The position numbers and the translations under genes are program-made. Under the pieces are notes generated by a model. It saw only the letters and a list, made by a program, of their open reading frames with translations, made no database searches and was not told the origin of the DNA. Shown piece by piece: positions 42,870 through 52,241 of a stretch of 64,000 nucleotides of DNA. Numbering within the stretch: position 1 is the stretch's first letter; the number at the start of each line of letters is the position of its first letter. The stretch spans positions 1,922,001 through 1,986,000 of the forward strand of contig NZ_SOAU01000001.1 of NCBI RefSeq assembly GCF_004364865.1. Direction: 5' to 3'. The DNA comes from Ilumatobacter fluminis (lineage in GTDB: Bacteria > Actinomycetota > Acidimicrobiia > Acidimicrobiales > Ilumatobacteraceae).

Positions 42870-44285
42870 GTGCGCGCCCTCGTGCACGGCCTCGCCATCA
42901 CGGGGGCATCCACCGTCCGCGCGCTGCAGCGCCACGGGCACGAGGTGGTGGTGACCGACGACTCGATCGACGACGAGAAGCGGGCGCTCGCCGCCGGCCT
43001 CGGCGTCGAACTCTCGTCGCCACCGACCGACGGACTGGGGGAGTGGATCGCGGGATTCGACCTGTTCTCACCGGCACCCGGGGTGCCCGAGGGGCACCCG
43101 CTCGTCGTCGCGGCGCTCGACGCCGGTGTCCCTGTCGAGAGCGAGATCGAGATCGCCTACCGCTGGGAACAGCAGCGCGCTGCCGGGCCGCGACCGATCC
43201 TCGCGATCACCGGGACCGACGGCAAGACGTCGACGACCGAGTTGACGGTCGCGATCCTGCGTGCCGCCGGCCTCCACACCGCCGCGCTCGGCAACACCGA
43301 CGTCCCGCTCCTCGACGCGATCGACGACGACGCCTACGACGCCTTCGTGGTCGAATGCACCAGCTTCCGCCTCGCGTTCACCACGACGTTCCGCGCCGAT
43401 GCCGCGGTCTGGCTCAACCTGGCCCCCGACCATCTCAACTGGCACGCCTCGATGGACACCTACGAGGCCGCGAAGGCCAAGCTCTTCGCGCAGCAGCGGG
43501 CCGACGACGTCGCGATCGGCTTCGTCGACGATCCCGTCGTCATGCGTCATCTGGCCGCTGCACCGTCGAAGCAGCGGACGTTCGGCACCACGGGGGCCGA
43601 TTATCACGTCGACGGCGACCGGCTGGTCGGCCCCGCCGGACCGATCGTCGACGCGTCCGTCATGAAGCGCAGCCTGCCGCACGACCGGACGAACGCACTT
43701 GCCGCCAGTGCCCTCGTGCTCGAGACCGGCCTGGCCACGACCGACGACATCGCGACGGCGCTGGCCGGGTTCGTGACACCCGAGCACCGGCTCGAGCCGA
43801 TCGTCGAGGACGACGGCATCGCCTGGTACAACGACTCGAAGGCGACCACACCACACGCTGCGGCGACTGCGATCCGGGCATTCGACTCGCTCGTGCTGAT
43901 CGCCGGCGGGTCGCGCAAGGGTGTGTCGCTCGCGCCGATGGCCGCCGAACCGCAGCGGTTGCGCGCCGTCGTGGCGATCGGTGAGGCGGCACCCGACGTC
44001 CACGACGCGTTCGACACGGCCGTCGATGCCGCCGTGGAGGTCGTCGACGCCGCCTCGATGCCCGAGGCCATCGCGACCGCACACCACCTCGCCCGGCCCG
44101 GGGACGCCGTCGTGCTCTCGCCGGGCTGCGCCAGCTTCGACTGGTACCGCAACTACACCGAACGCGGCACCGTCTTCAAGCAACTCGTGCACGACCACCT
44201 CGCCGCCCACGCGGCGCGAACCACCGAAACCGACCGTGACGAAACGGACGCCGGAGCCGACCCGATGACGGAGGACCTCACATGA
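42870..44285 (+). CDS. murD: UDP-MurNAc-L-Ala:D-Glu ligase MurD
   Basis: This 471-residue Mur ligase adds D-glutamate. The ATP loop is ITGTDGKTSTTE (Asp replaces the usual Asn). TSFRLAFTTTF and WLNLAPDHLNWHASMDTYEAAK belong to the central domain, and HRLEPIVEDDGIAWYNDSKATTPHAA plus LSPGCASFDWYRNYTERGTVF to the C-terminal one. The last 25 residues are a polar extension. GTG start one base after the mraY stop; its end overlaps ftsW as ATGA. Confidence 0.94.
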   Translation: MRALVHGLAITGASTVRALQRHGHEVVVTDDSIDDEKRALAAGLGVELSSPPTDGLGEWIAGFDLFSPAPGVPEGHPLVVAALDAGVPVESEIEIAYRWEQQRAAGPRPILAITGTDGKTSTTELTVAILRAAGLHTAALGNTDVPLLDAIDDDAYDAFVVECTSFRLAFTTTFRADAAVWLNLAPDHLNWHASMDTYEAAKAKLFAQQRADDVAIGFVDDPVVMRHLAAAPSKQRTFGTTGADYHVDGDRLVGPAGPIVDASVMKRSLPHDRTNALAASALVLETGLATTDDIATALAGFVTPEHRLEPIVEDDGIAWYNDSKATTPHAAATAIRAFDSLVLIAGGSRKGVSLAPMAAEPQRLRAVVAIGEAAPDVHDAFDTAVDAAVEVVDAASMPEAIATAHHLARPGDAVVLSPGCASFDWYRNYTERGTVFKQLVHDHLAAHAARTTETDRDETDAGADPMTEDLT

Positions 44286-45637
44286 CGATCGCGATCAGGC
44301 CCGACACCGCCGATGTCCGGGCGCGCCGCGAGGCGGCCCTGGAACGCATCAACGGTGGCCCGAGTCGGCAGAAGCGCTCGGGCGCGCCGAAGCGCGCCAA
44401 GCCCTCCCGCCGTGTCGTCAAGACCTCGAAGCCGGCCGAGCGCGAAGTGCTCGGCCCGACGCCCGGCATCTACTACTGGATCGGGCTCACCGTCGCCGCG
44501 TTCGTGATGCTCGGCCTCGTGATGGTGCTGTCCGCGACGTCCGCTCGTGAGGTCGCCAGTTCGGAGACGCCGTACGACACGTTCATGCGGCAGTCGATGT
44601 GGGCGGCGATCGGCCTCGTCGGCCTGGTGATCGCCCTCAAGGTGCCGTACCACCGGTGGCGCGCCCTGGTGATCCCGCTCGCCGTCATCGCCGCCGGCCT
44701 CATGATGCTGCCGTTCGTGCCCGGTGTCGGCGTCACCGTCAACGACGCCAACTCGTGGGTGCGGTTCGGGTCGTTCGGCTTCCAGCCGTCGGAGTTCCTC
44801 AAGCTCGCGGCGATCGCGTTCCTGGCCGACCACTTCACGCGCCACGAACACGATCTGCACCTGCCTCGCCACGGGCTCATCCCGCTCGGACTGGTCACGT
44901 TCGGCTGCGCCGGCGTCAGCTTCATGCAGGGCGACCTCGGTGCCGCCATCGTCCTCACCGCGGTCTCGCTGTGCGTCGCGCTCATCGCTGGCGTCCCGTT
45001 CCGGCACATCGGAGCGATCACCGCAGTCGGCGCGATGGGCGCCATGATCGCCGTGATGTCGAGCCCGTGGCGGTTCAACCGTCTCACGGCGTTCCGCGAC
45101 ATCGAGGGCAACAAGGAGCATCTCGCCTTCCAGTCGTGGCAGGGACTCCTCAGCATCGCCAACGGCGGATGGACGGGCTCGGGCATCGGCGGGAGCCGAT
45201 CGAAGCTCGGCTACCTCCCGTACGCCCACTCCGACTTCATTTTCGCCGTGATCGCCGACGAACTCGGCTTCATCGGTTCGGTCGCCGTGATCGGCGGATT
45301 CGGCCTCATCGTGTGGTTCGGCGTCCAGGCGGCCCTCGCCGCCCCCGACCGCTTCGGCATGTTGCTCGCCGGCGGCATCGCCTGCTGGCTCGGCGTGCAG
45401 GCGATCGTCAACATCGGCGGCGTCGCCGGCGTCATCCCGGTGACCGGACTCACCCTGCCGTTCTTCTCGGCCGGTGGTACGTCGCTCAGCGTCTCGATGG
45501 TCGCCGCCGGACTCCTGCTCAACGTCGCCAGGCGAGCGATCACCGCACCCCGCCCACGCCGTGCGGCGAAGCGGGCCGGCCGCGCCCACGCGTCGACCCG
45601 CACCGGGCGCCCGACCCGTTCGACGGCCCGTGTCTGA
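44282..45637 (+). CDS. ftsW: Septal peptidoglycan polymerase FtsW
   Basis: This 451-residue SEDS-family glycosyltransferase polymerises lipid II with FtsI. It has about ten membrane segments. Conserved parts are NDANSWVRFGSFGFQPSEFLKLA-type sequence, FMQGDLGAAIVL, the GWTGSGIGGSRSKLGYLPYAHSDFIFAVIADELGFIG loop with the catalytic Asp region, and GLTLPFFSAGGTSLSVSMVAAG. The cytoplasmic N-terminus (about 60 residues) and C-terminus (about 30) are both basic and extended. It overlaps murD by four and murG by eight bases. Confidence 0.95.
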   Translation: MTIAIRPDTADVRARREAALERINGGPSRQKRSGAPKRAKPSRRVVKTSKPAEREVLGPTPGIYYWIGLTVAAFVMLGLVMVLSATSAREVASSETPYDTFMRQSMWAAIGLVGLVIALKVPYHRWRALVIPLAVIAAGLMMLPFVPGVGVTVNDANSWVRFGSFGFQPSEFLKLAAIAFLADHFTRHEHDLHLPRHGLIPLGLVTFGCAGVSFMQGDLGAAIVLTAVSLCVALIAGVPFRHIGAITAVGAMGAMIAVMSSPWRFNRLTAFRDIEGNKEHLAFQSWQGLLSIANGGWTGSGIGGSRSKLGYLPYAHSDFIFAVIADELGFIGSVAVIGGFGLIVWFGVQAALAAPDRFGMLLAGGIACWLGVQAIVNIGGVAGVIPVTGLTLPFFSAGGTSLSVSMVAAGLLLNVARRAITAPRPRRAAKRAGRAHASTRTGRPTRSTARV

Positions 45638-46739
45638 CGCGCCGTACGCCGTCGTTACCGGCGGCGGCACCTCGGGACATGTCCTCCCGGCGCTGGCCGT
45701 GGCGGAAGGGCTCGTCGCACGCGGCCACGACCCGTCGACGATCCACTACGCCGGGTGCGAACGCGGGATCGAGACGCGACTGTTGCCCGACACGCCGTTC
45801 CCGCACCACTTCTACGACGTCGACGGGTTCCAACGCAGCCTCTCGAAGCGCAACCTGTCGTTCGTGCCGAAGATGTGGCGCGCCCGCCGCGAGGCGATCG
45901 AGCGATTCCGGCCGGCGCCCCCGAAGGTGGTCGTGAGCGTCGGCGGCTACGCATCGATGCCGAGCGTCTTCGCCGCCCGCAAGCTCGGCATCCCGGTCGT
46001 CGTCGTCAGCTACGACCTCAAACCCGGACGCGCCAGCCAGGTCGCAGCGAAGCGTGCCGCCGCGTGCGCCGTCGCGTTCCCCGATTCGCCGCTGCCGCGC
46101 GCCACCCGCACCGGGGCACCGGTCCGCCGGTCGATCCTCGACGTCGACCGTGTCGCCGACCGGTCCGCCGCTCGGGCCGAACTGGGGCTGCCCGATGATC
46201 GGTTCGTCGTCGCGATCATGGGCGGTTCGCAGGGCTCGGGCGTGCTGAACGAGGCGGTGTGGAGCTGGCTCGATCGGGTCGGCGACGACGCGACGCTGGC
46301 GATCCGCCACGCCGTGGGTGAGCGCTTCATCGAACGGGCGCCCGACGCCCGCAACGGCGCCGACGGGGTGCTCTACCAGCCGATCGGGTACGAGCCCCGC
46401 ATGCCGCTGGTCTACGCCGCGGCCGACGTGCTCGTCGGACGCGGCGGGGCGAGCACGGTCCACGAGGTCGCCGCCACCGGGACTCCTGCGGTGCTGGTTC
46501 CGTGGGCCGCCTCGGCCGACGACCATCAGACGCTCAACGTGCGGTGGCTCGCCGACGACGGCGCCGCCGTCATGCTGCCCGAGTCCGACGTGGCGCGACT
46601 CGGTGACGTCCTGGACGAACTCCGCGGTGACGACGCACGTCGTGACGAGCTCGCCCGCCGTGCCGCCGAGGCCGGTGAGGTGCATCGCAGCGGCGCGCTC
46701 GCACGCCTCGTCGAGTCCGTGGCGGACGGCACGGACTGA
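45630..46739 (+). CDS. murG: Lipid II synthase MurG
   Basis: This 369-residue GT-B glycosyltransferase adds GlcNAc to lipid I at the inner face of the membrane. GGGTSGHVLPALAVAEGL is the first Gly-rich loop (with Ser in place of Gly), SVGGYASMPSVFAARKLGIPVVVV the second. IMGGSQGSGVLNEAVW opens the UDP-GlcNAc domain, followed by YAAADVLVGRGGASTVHEVAATGTPAVLVPW, the donor-sugar site. GTG at 45630 overlaps ftsW. A 50-base gap separates it from murC, one of the few gaps in the cluster. Confidence 0.95.
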   Translation: MSDAPYAVVTGGGTSGHVLPALAVAEGLVARGHDPSTIHYAGCERGIETRLLPDTPFPHHFYDVDGFQRSLSKRNLSFVPKMWRARREAIERFRPAPPKVVVSVGGYASMPSVFAARKLGIPVVVVSYDLKPGRASQVAAKRAAACAVAFPDSPLPRATRTGAPVRRSILDVDRVADRSAARAELGLPDDRFVVAIMGGSQGSGVLNEAVWSWLDRVGDDATLAIRHAVGERFIERAPDARNGADGVLYQPIGYEPRMPLVYAAADVLVGRGGASTVHEVAATGTPAVLVPWAASADDHQTLNVRWLADDGAAVMLPESDVARLGDVLDELRGDDARRDELARRAAEAGEVHRSGALARLVESVADGTD

Positions 46740-46789
46740 TCGCTCGAGATGCCCGGTGTGCGGGTGCCGATGCCAATAGCCTGATCGCC

Positions 46790-48199
46790 GTGGTGAACCC
46801 CGTCGCCCAGCCCACCCCGCCGCTCGACCTGTCGACGCCGCGCCGCCTGCACGTCATCGGTGCTGCCGGACCCGGCATGTCGGCGATCGCCTTGGCGCTC
46901 GCCCAAATGGGCCACAACGTCTCCGGCGTCGATCTGCGCGAACGCCAGGTGCTCGACCGGCTGCGGGCCGCCGGCGTCATCGTCAACATCGGCCACGACC
47001 GGAACCACGTCGTCGGGTGCGACGCCGTCACCGCCTCGTCGGCGATCCCCGACACCCTCAACGAACTCGACGAGGCCCGCAAGCTCGGCATCCCGACCCT
47101 CAGCCGGGCCGGGATGTTGGCGTCGATGTGCGCGCAGGCGAAGTCGATCGCCGTCGCCGGGACGCACGGCAAGACGACGTCGTCGTCGATGCTGATGCTG
47201 ATCCTGGCCGAGGCCGGCCTCCATCCGAGCTTCGTGATCGGTGGTGACGTCAACGACATGGGCACCGGCGCCCAGTGGACCGGCGGCGAATGGTTCGTCG
47301 TCGAGGCCGACGAGAGCGACGGCACCCACCTCGAACTCCCCCTTCACGGCACGATCATCACGAACATCGACGTCGATCACCTCGACCTGTACGGCACGAT
47401 CGACGGCGTCGAGGCAGCGTTCGACCAGTACCTCGCCCAGATCCCCGGGCCCAAGGTGGTGTCAGCCGACGACGAGCGCAGCCGCCGCGTCGCCGACCGC
47501 CACGGGGCACTCACCTTCGGCCTCACCGAACACGCCGATGTCCGCGCCGTCGACCTCGTCGCCGAGCATGGATCGTTCCGCTTCCGGATCGAGCGCGACG
47601 GGCGCGAACTCGCCGCGATCGACCTGCCACTGCGCGGCGAGCACAACGTCGCCAACGCGACCGGCGCGTTCACGATGGCGGTCGAGATGGGCGTCGATCC
47701 CGAGGTCGCGGCACGAGCGCTCGCCAAGTTCGGCGGTGTCGCCCGCCGGTTCGACGTTCGCGGCGTCGATGGAGGAGCGACGTTCGTCGACGACTACGCC
47801 CACATCCCGACCGAGATCGATGCCGCGCTCCGCGCCGCCCGCGACAGCGGCGACGACTGGCAGCGCATCGTCGCCGTGTTCCAGCCGAACCGCTACCACC
47901 GGATGGCGATGATGTGGCGCGACTATGCCGACTGCTTCGAGGTCGCCGACGTCGTCGTGCTCACCGACATCTACGCGTCGGGCACGACCCCCATCCCGGG
48001 TGTGACCGGGAAGCTGGTCGTCAACGCCGTGCTCGACGAGCACCCCGACAAGCGGGTCGTCTGGTTGCCGCGACGCGACGAACTCATCGACTATCTCGCT
48101 CGAACCGTGCGTGCCGGAGACGTGTGCATCTCGATGGGCTGTGGCGACATCGCCTCGCTGCCCGACGAGGTGCTCGCCGCACGCCGAGGCGACGCATGA
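46790..48199 (+). CDS. murC: UDP-MurNAc:L-Ala ligase MurC
   Basis: This 469-residue enzyme is the first Mur ligase of the pathway. The N-terminal UDP-MurNAc domain starts RLHVIGAAGPGMSAIALALA (usually GIGGxGMS). The ATP loop is AGTHGKTTSSSM, then EADESDGTHLELP, TNIDVDHLDLYG, RRFDVRG and DDYAHIPTEIDAAL, all MurC blocks, and FQPNRYHRM near the C-terminal domain. GTG start. It overlaps murB as ATGA. Confidence 0.95.
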   Translation: MVNPVAQPTPPLDLSTPRRLHVIGAAGPGMSAIALALAQMGHNVSGVDLRERQVLDRLRAAGVIVNIGHDRNHVVGCDAVTASSAIPDTLNELDEARKLGIPTLSRAGMLASMCAQAKSIAVAGTHGKTTSSSMLMLILAEAGLHPSFVIGGDVNDMGTGAQWTGGEWFVVEADESDGTHLELPLHGTIITNIDVDHLDLYGTIDGVEAAFDQYLAQIPGPKVVSADDERSRRVADRHGALTFGLTEHADVRAVDLVAEHGSFRFRIERDGRELAAIDLPLRGEHNVANATGAFTMAVEMGVDPEVAARALAKFGGVARRFDVRGVDGGATFVDDYAHIPTEIDAALRAARDSGDDWQRIVAVFQPNRYHRMAMMWRDYADCFEVADVVVLTDIYASGTTPIPGVTGKLVVNAVLDEHPDKRVVWLPRRDELIDYLARTVRAGDVCISMGCGDIASLPDEVLAARRGDA

Positions 48200-49212
48200 C
48201 CGACCCGACGGCGCCCGCCGACGCGGGCGAGTTCCTGCGGGAACGGTTGGGTGATGCCGTCGTCGCCGATCGGCCGCTCGGGCCGCTGACGACCTACCGC
48301 GTCGGGGGTGCCGCCCGCTGGTTCGTCGACGCCCGGTCCGTCGACGACCTGCTGGCCGTCGCAGACGCGCGTCGTCGCACCGGTGTGTCGGTCCTCATGA
48401 TCGGCCGCGGCTCGAACATGCTCGTCGCCGACGAGGGATTCGACGGCGTCGCCGTCTCGGTCGCCGGGTTCGCCGGCGAGGTCGAGCTCCCCGATCGTGT
48501 CGAGAACGGCATGTCCGTCGCACTCTGCGACGACGGCGACCCGGTCGAGGTTCGCGCCGGCGGGGGAGCGGCGCTGCCGGTCGTCGCCCGACGGACCGCC
48601 GCTGCCGGCATCCGCGGCTTCGAGTGGGCCGTCGGCGTGCCCGGCTCCATCGGTGGTGCCGTGCGGATGAACGCCGGCGGGCACGGGTCCGACATGGCGG
48701 CCTGCGTGATCGACGTCGGATTGATCGACCTCGACGACCCGGATCGTGGCCGCTTCCGAACGGCGGTTGCCGATCTCGGCCTGCGCTTCCGGGCGTCGTC
48801 GCTACCGCCGGCGCAGATCGTGCTCGACGCTCGGCTCGCGCTGCACGTCGGCGACCGGGCCGCAGCGGAAGCGGAGATCTCCGAGATCGTCCGCTGGCGT
48901 CGCGAGCACCAGCCGGGCGGCCAGAACTGTGGATCGGTGTTCGTCAACCCGGTGCCCGGCGAGGTCACCTCGGGTGGCTTGATCGACGGGCTCGACCTGC
49001 GCGGCTTCCGGATCGGGACGTCGTGGGTGTCGGAGAAGCACGCCAACTTCATCCAGGCCGACGACGGCGGGTCGGCCGCCGACGTGCGCGCCGTGATCGA
49101 GGCGGTGCGCCGTCGCGTCGCCGAGGCCACCGGCTATCACCTGCGCAGCGAGGTCAGGCTCGTCGGGTTCGACGACACCGACCCAATGTCGTTCGAGGAG
49201 GCGCATCCGTGA
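48196..49212 (+). CDS. murB: UDP-N-acetylenolpyruvoylglucosamine reductase MurB
   Basis: This FAD/NADPH enzyme of 338 residues makes UDP-MurNAc. FAD-binding blocks are TTYRVGGAARWFVDA, LMIGRGSNMLVAD and WAVGVPGSIGGAVRMNAGGHG. The REHQPGGQNCGSVFVNP segment holds the catalytic Ser and the type II-like RxxxxP...GSxFxNP motif, and VSEKHANFIQ is near the end with the catalytic Glu in HLRSEVRLVG. A modest insertion occurs around residues 95-112. It overlaps murC by four bases and ftsQ by four (GTGA). Confidence 0.95.
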   Translation: MTDPTAPADAGEFLRERLGDAVVADRPLGPLTTYRVGGAARWFVDARSVDDLLAVADARRRTGVSVLMIGRGSNMLVADEGFDGVAVSVAGFAGEVELPDRVENGMSVALCDDGDPVEVRAGGGAALPVVARRTAAAGIRGFEWAVGVPGSIGGAVRMNAGGHGSDMAACVIDVGLIDLDDPDRGRFRTAVADLGLRFRASSLPPAQIVLDARLALHVGDRAAAEAEISEIVRWRREHQPGGQNCGSVFVNPVPGEVTSGGLIDGLDLRGFRIGTSWVSEKHANFIQADDGGSAADVRAVIEAVRRRVAEATGYHLRSEVRLVGFDDTDPMSFEEAHP

Positions 49213-50876
49213 GCGATCTCCCCGGACACGATCACGATCCCGACCCGGCCGCGCTCGACGAGTTGCGGCGTGCGTTCGGCGACGAGGCGACCCGTCCGAC
49301 CCAGCCGAACCCGGTCGTCCGTCGAGACGACGAGCCATCCGGTGGCGACCGCACCGAGGCGACGCCGGACGAGCCGGTCGGATCGCCCGAGCTCGCGGCG
49401 CTGGCTCGCGGCGTCCGCACCGACCACGAACCCACGCCACCCGGACTCGCCGAGGAGCCGGACGAATCTCACGAGTCGACCTCGGACCCGGAGGAACAAG
49501 CGGCCGGCGAGACGATCGAGACCGTCGAAACGGTCGAATCGGTCGAGACGAGGCCCGCGACGCGCTCCGACGGCGAGGAACACGACGACGAACACGGCGA
49601 CGAACACGACGACGAACACAACGCCGAACCCGGGACCCGGCGTGACGCAGGTCTCGACGACGACGCTGCCGCCGATCAGGACGCGGAGCATCACACGGAC
49701 GATGACGGCGGCTCCGGCCGCGAGTCCGCCCGCGAGCCCGCCCGCGAGTCAGACGGCGAACACGTCGAGCACGATCCGACCCCGGAAGCCGAGCCTGCGG
49801 CCCTCCCCGAGGCCCCCGCACCGACGATCATCCGGATCGACGACTACAGCGGTTCGACCACCATCGATCCCGACGACCCTGGTCCGGCCCGTCTCGGCGA
49901 ACACACCACGACCGATCGAGCCGACCGCGATGCAGATGGCCGCGCCGATGGTGATACCGCCGGCGGCGGCGTCATCTCGATCTCGGTCGACGACGACCTG
50001 CCCGATCCGGTCTACGTCGAGGGCAACCTCGATCGCGACGGCGGCGGCACGATCGTCTTCATCGAGAACGACGAAACCGGTGACACGTTGGCGCCGGAGT
50101 CCGAACGCGACATGCGTCGTGGCATCGAGCCTCGCATGCGGGAGCGGCGTGTCGCCGTCAAGCGCGCCCAGGGGCGCCGGCGGCTCAAGCGGGTGCTCCT
50201 GATCGTCGGGATCGTCGTGATCGTCGTCGGCGGACTGGCGGTGCTCGGTTCTCCACTGTTCGCCGTTCGCGAGGACAATGTCGAGATCTACGGCGCCGTC
50301 TACTCCCGCGGTGAGGAGTTCGATGCCGTGGTCGACGACGCCGTCGGCACGCCGGTGCTCCGCGTCGACACGACCCAGCTCGAAGACGACCTGGAGGCGA
50401 TCCCGTGGATCGAACAAGCCCAGGTCACGACCCAGTTCCCGTACGGGCTGACGATCGACGTGCGCGAGCGTGCCGCCGTCTCCACCTACCAGGGGCCCGA
50501 CGGGCGGTTCCGGGTGCTCGACCGGGACGGCCGGGTGCTCGACGTGATCGAGGACGGGTACCCGTACGCCTACGTGCTGATCGGTGGTCCGGACGCCGTC
50601 GATCTCGAACCCGGCGAGTTCGCCCCGCAGGGTTACGCCGCGGCGTCCGAACTCGCCAAGAACCTCACCAGCTCGGTGCGCGGCAACGTGGTGCGCATCG
50701 AGGTCTTCTCCGACGGGTCGCGCCTCGAACTGCAACTCGACGACGGCTCGACGATCTTCTTCGGTGAGGCGCGCGACATCCTCGCCAAGCTGGTCCGACT
50801 CGAGGCGGTGCTCGCCAACGGCGAGGAACGCGAGCCCGGTCTGATCGACGTCTCGACGTCCGATGTCACCCGATGA
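49209..50876 (+). CDS. ftsQ: Cell division protein FtsQ with very long acidic N-terminal tail
   Basis: This 555-residue bitopic protein has a transmembrane helix at about 328-348 (VLLIVGIVVIVVGGLAVLG), a POTRA domain (FAVREDNVEIYGAVYSRGEE), and the beta domain with TTQFPYGLTIDVRERAAVST and the VLDRDGRVL strand, as in FtsQ/DivIB. The C-terminal third is normal. The N-terminal cytoplasmic part is not: about 325 residues dominated by Asp, Glu, Thr, Pro and His, with runs such as GEEHDDEHGDEHDDEHNAEP; usual tails are 20-120 residues. Just before the membrane it turns basic (RRVAVKRAQGRRRLKR). GTG start overlapping murB. It ends before a 245-base gap to ftsZ. Confidence 0.9.
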   Translation: MSDLPGHDHDPDPAALDELRRAFGDEATRPTQPNPVVRRDDEPSGGDRTEATPDEPVGSPELAALARGVRTDHEPTPPGLAEEPDESHESTSDPEEQAAGETIETVETVESVETRPATRSDGEEHDDEHGDEHDDEHNAEPGTRRDAGLDDDAAADQDAEHHTDDDGGSGRESAREPARESDGEHVEHDPTPEAEPAALPEAPAPTIIRIDDYSGSTTIDPDDPGPARLGEHTTTDRADRDADGRADGDTAGGGVISISVDDDLPDPVYVEGNLDRDGGGTIVFIENDETGDTLAPESERDMRRGIEPRMRERRVAVKRAQGRRRLKRVLLIVGIVVIVVGGLAVLGSPLFAVREDNVEIYGAVYSRGEEFDAVVDDAVGTPVLRVDTTQLEDDLEAIPWIEQAQVTTQFPYGLTIDVRERAAVSTYQGPDGRFRVLDRDGRVLDVIEDGYPYAYVLIGGPDAVDLEPGEFAPQGYAAASELAKNLTSSVRGNVVRIEVFSDGSRLELQLDDGSTIFFGEARDILAKLVRLEAVLANGEEREPGLIDVSTSDVTR

Positions 50877-50895
50877 TCGGGTGTGAACCTGACGT

Positions 50896-50915
50896 TGACG
50901 GTCAGGTGACCGTCA
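50896..50915. promoter_or_regulatory. Inverted repeat after ftsQ
   Basis: TGACGGTCA-GG-TGACCGTCA is a perfect repeat with 9-bp arms, 20 bases after the ftsQ stop, in the 245-base ftsQ-ftsZ gap. In RNA it would form only a strained tight hairpin, so a protein-binding operator for a separate ftsZ promoter is an alternative to a terminator. A TAGCAT-like -10 candidate lies near 50990, without a clear -35. Confidence 0.5.
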
Positions 50916-51121
50916 CGTGGAGGTCGGCCGATGGCGAGGTCGAGACGACCACATCGTCCGACGTCATCGCGGTTCGCGCGGGTTCGGGCTAGCATCCCCC
51001 GAAGTACCTGGGGAGACGTGGCAGGATGAAGCGCGTCTGTCCAGGACGGAAACGAACACCCCATGCAGCCGAAGTTCTCTCTACTCTCATCTGACCGCAA
51101 CCCTCGCCGGAGGTTCTCCTG

Positions 51122-52213
51122 ATGTCCTCGCCACAGAACTACCTCGCGGTCATCAAGGTCGTCGGCGTCGGCGGCGGCGGTGTCAACGCCGTCAACCGCA
51201 TGATCGACGCCGGGCTCAAGGGCGTCGAGTTCATCGCGGTCAACACCGACGCACAGGCGTTGCTCATGAGCGACGCCGACGTCAAGCTCGACATCGGCCG
51301 CGACCTCACGCGTGGGCTCGGTGCCGGCAGCGACCCCGAGGTGGGGCGTTCCGCAGCCGAAGCCCACGACGACGAGATCGACGAGATGGTCAAGGGCGCC
51401 GACATGGTGTTCATCACCGCCGGTGAAGGCGGCGGCACCGGCACCGGTGCCGCACCGGTCATCGCCGAGATCGCCCGCAATGCCGGCGCGCTCACGATCG
51501 GCGTGGTCACCCGCCCGTTCGGGTTCGAGGGACGCCGTCGTGCGGTGCAGGCCGACAGCGGCATCCAGCGTCTCAAGGAGAAGGTCGACACCCTGATCGT
51601 CATCCCGAACGATCGGTTGCTCACCGTCGCCAACGAGAAGACGAGCGTGCTCAATGCGTTCAAGATGGCCGACGAGGTCCTCCTGCAGGGTGTCTCGGGC
51701 ATCACGAACCTGATCACGACGCCGGGCCTGATCAACACCGACTTCGCCGACGTCAAGATGGTGCTCTCGAACGCCGGCTCGGCGCTCATGGGTATCGGTC
51801 AGGCGAGCGGCGACGACCGTGCGGTCGCGGCCGCCAAGCAGGCGATCAGCAGCCCGCTGCTCGAGTCGGCCATCGACGGCGCTCGCGGCATCCTCCTCAA
51901 CATCACCGGCCCGTCGAGCATGGGTCTGTTCGAGATGAACGCTGCCGCCGAGATCATCCACGGTGTGGCGCACCAGGACGCCAACATCATCTTCGGTGCC
52001 GTCATCGACGACGAGATGGGCGACGAGGTCAAGGTCACCGTCATCGCCGCCGGGTTCGACCGGCTCGACGCACCGTCGTCGAGCGGCGGCCTCCAGCTCG
52101 GCAACGGTGGCAGCTCGACGCGTATCACCGAGCTGTTCGCCGAACCGGCAGAGACCGACGAACCCGACGATGACGACGACGACGATTTCGACGTCCCGTC
52201 GTTCCTGAAGTAG
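51122..52213 (+). CDS. ftsZ: Cell division GTPase FtsZ
   Basis: This tubulin homologue of 363 residues has [16 protein letters not shown] at the N-terminus, the GTP signature [10 protein letters not shown] at 103-111, the T7-loop region in [27 protein letters not shown], and the C-terminal peptide [11 protein letters not shown] that docks SepF and other partners. The linker before that peptide is very short (about 30 residues, Asp-rich), against longer linkers in many actinobacteria. The ATG at 51122 follows GGAGGT by 7 bases. The 245-base upstream gap implies its own promoter or processing site. Confidence 0.97.
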   Translation: MSSPQNYLAVIKVVGVGGGGVNAVNRMIDAGLKGVEFIAVNTDAQALLMSDADVKLDIGRDLTRGLGAGSDPEVGRSAAEAHDDEIDEMVKGADMVFITAGEGGGTGTGAAPVIAEIARNAGALTIGVVTRPFGFEGRRRAVQADSGIQRLKEKVDTLIVIPNDRLLTVANEKTSVLNAFKMADEVLLQGVSGITNLITTPGLINTDFADVKMVLSNAGSALMGIGQASGDDRAVAAAKQAISSPLLESAIDGARGILLNITGPSSMGLFEMNAAAEIIHGVAHQDANIIFGAVIDDEMGDEVKVTVIAAGFDRLDAPSSSGGLQLGNGGSSTRITELFAEPAETDEPDDDDDDDFDVPSFLK

Positions 52214-52241
52214 TCGCCGCCGCGACGGCCCGAACGTCACG

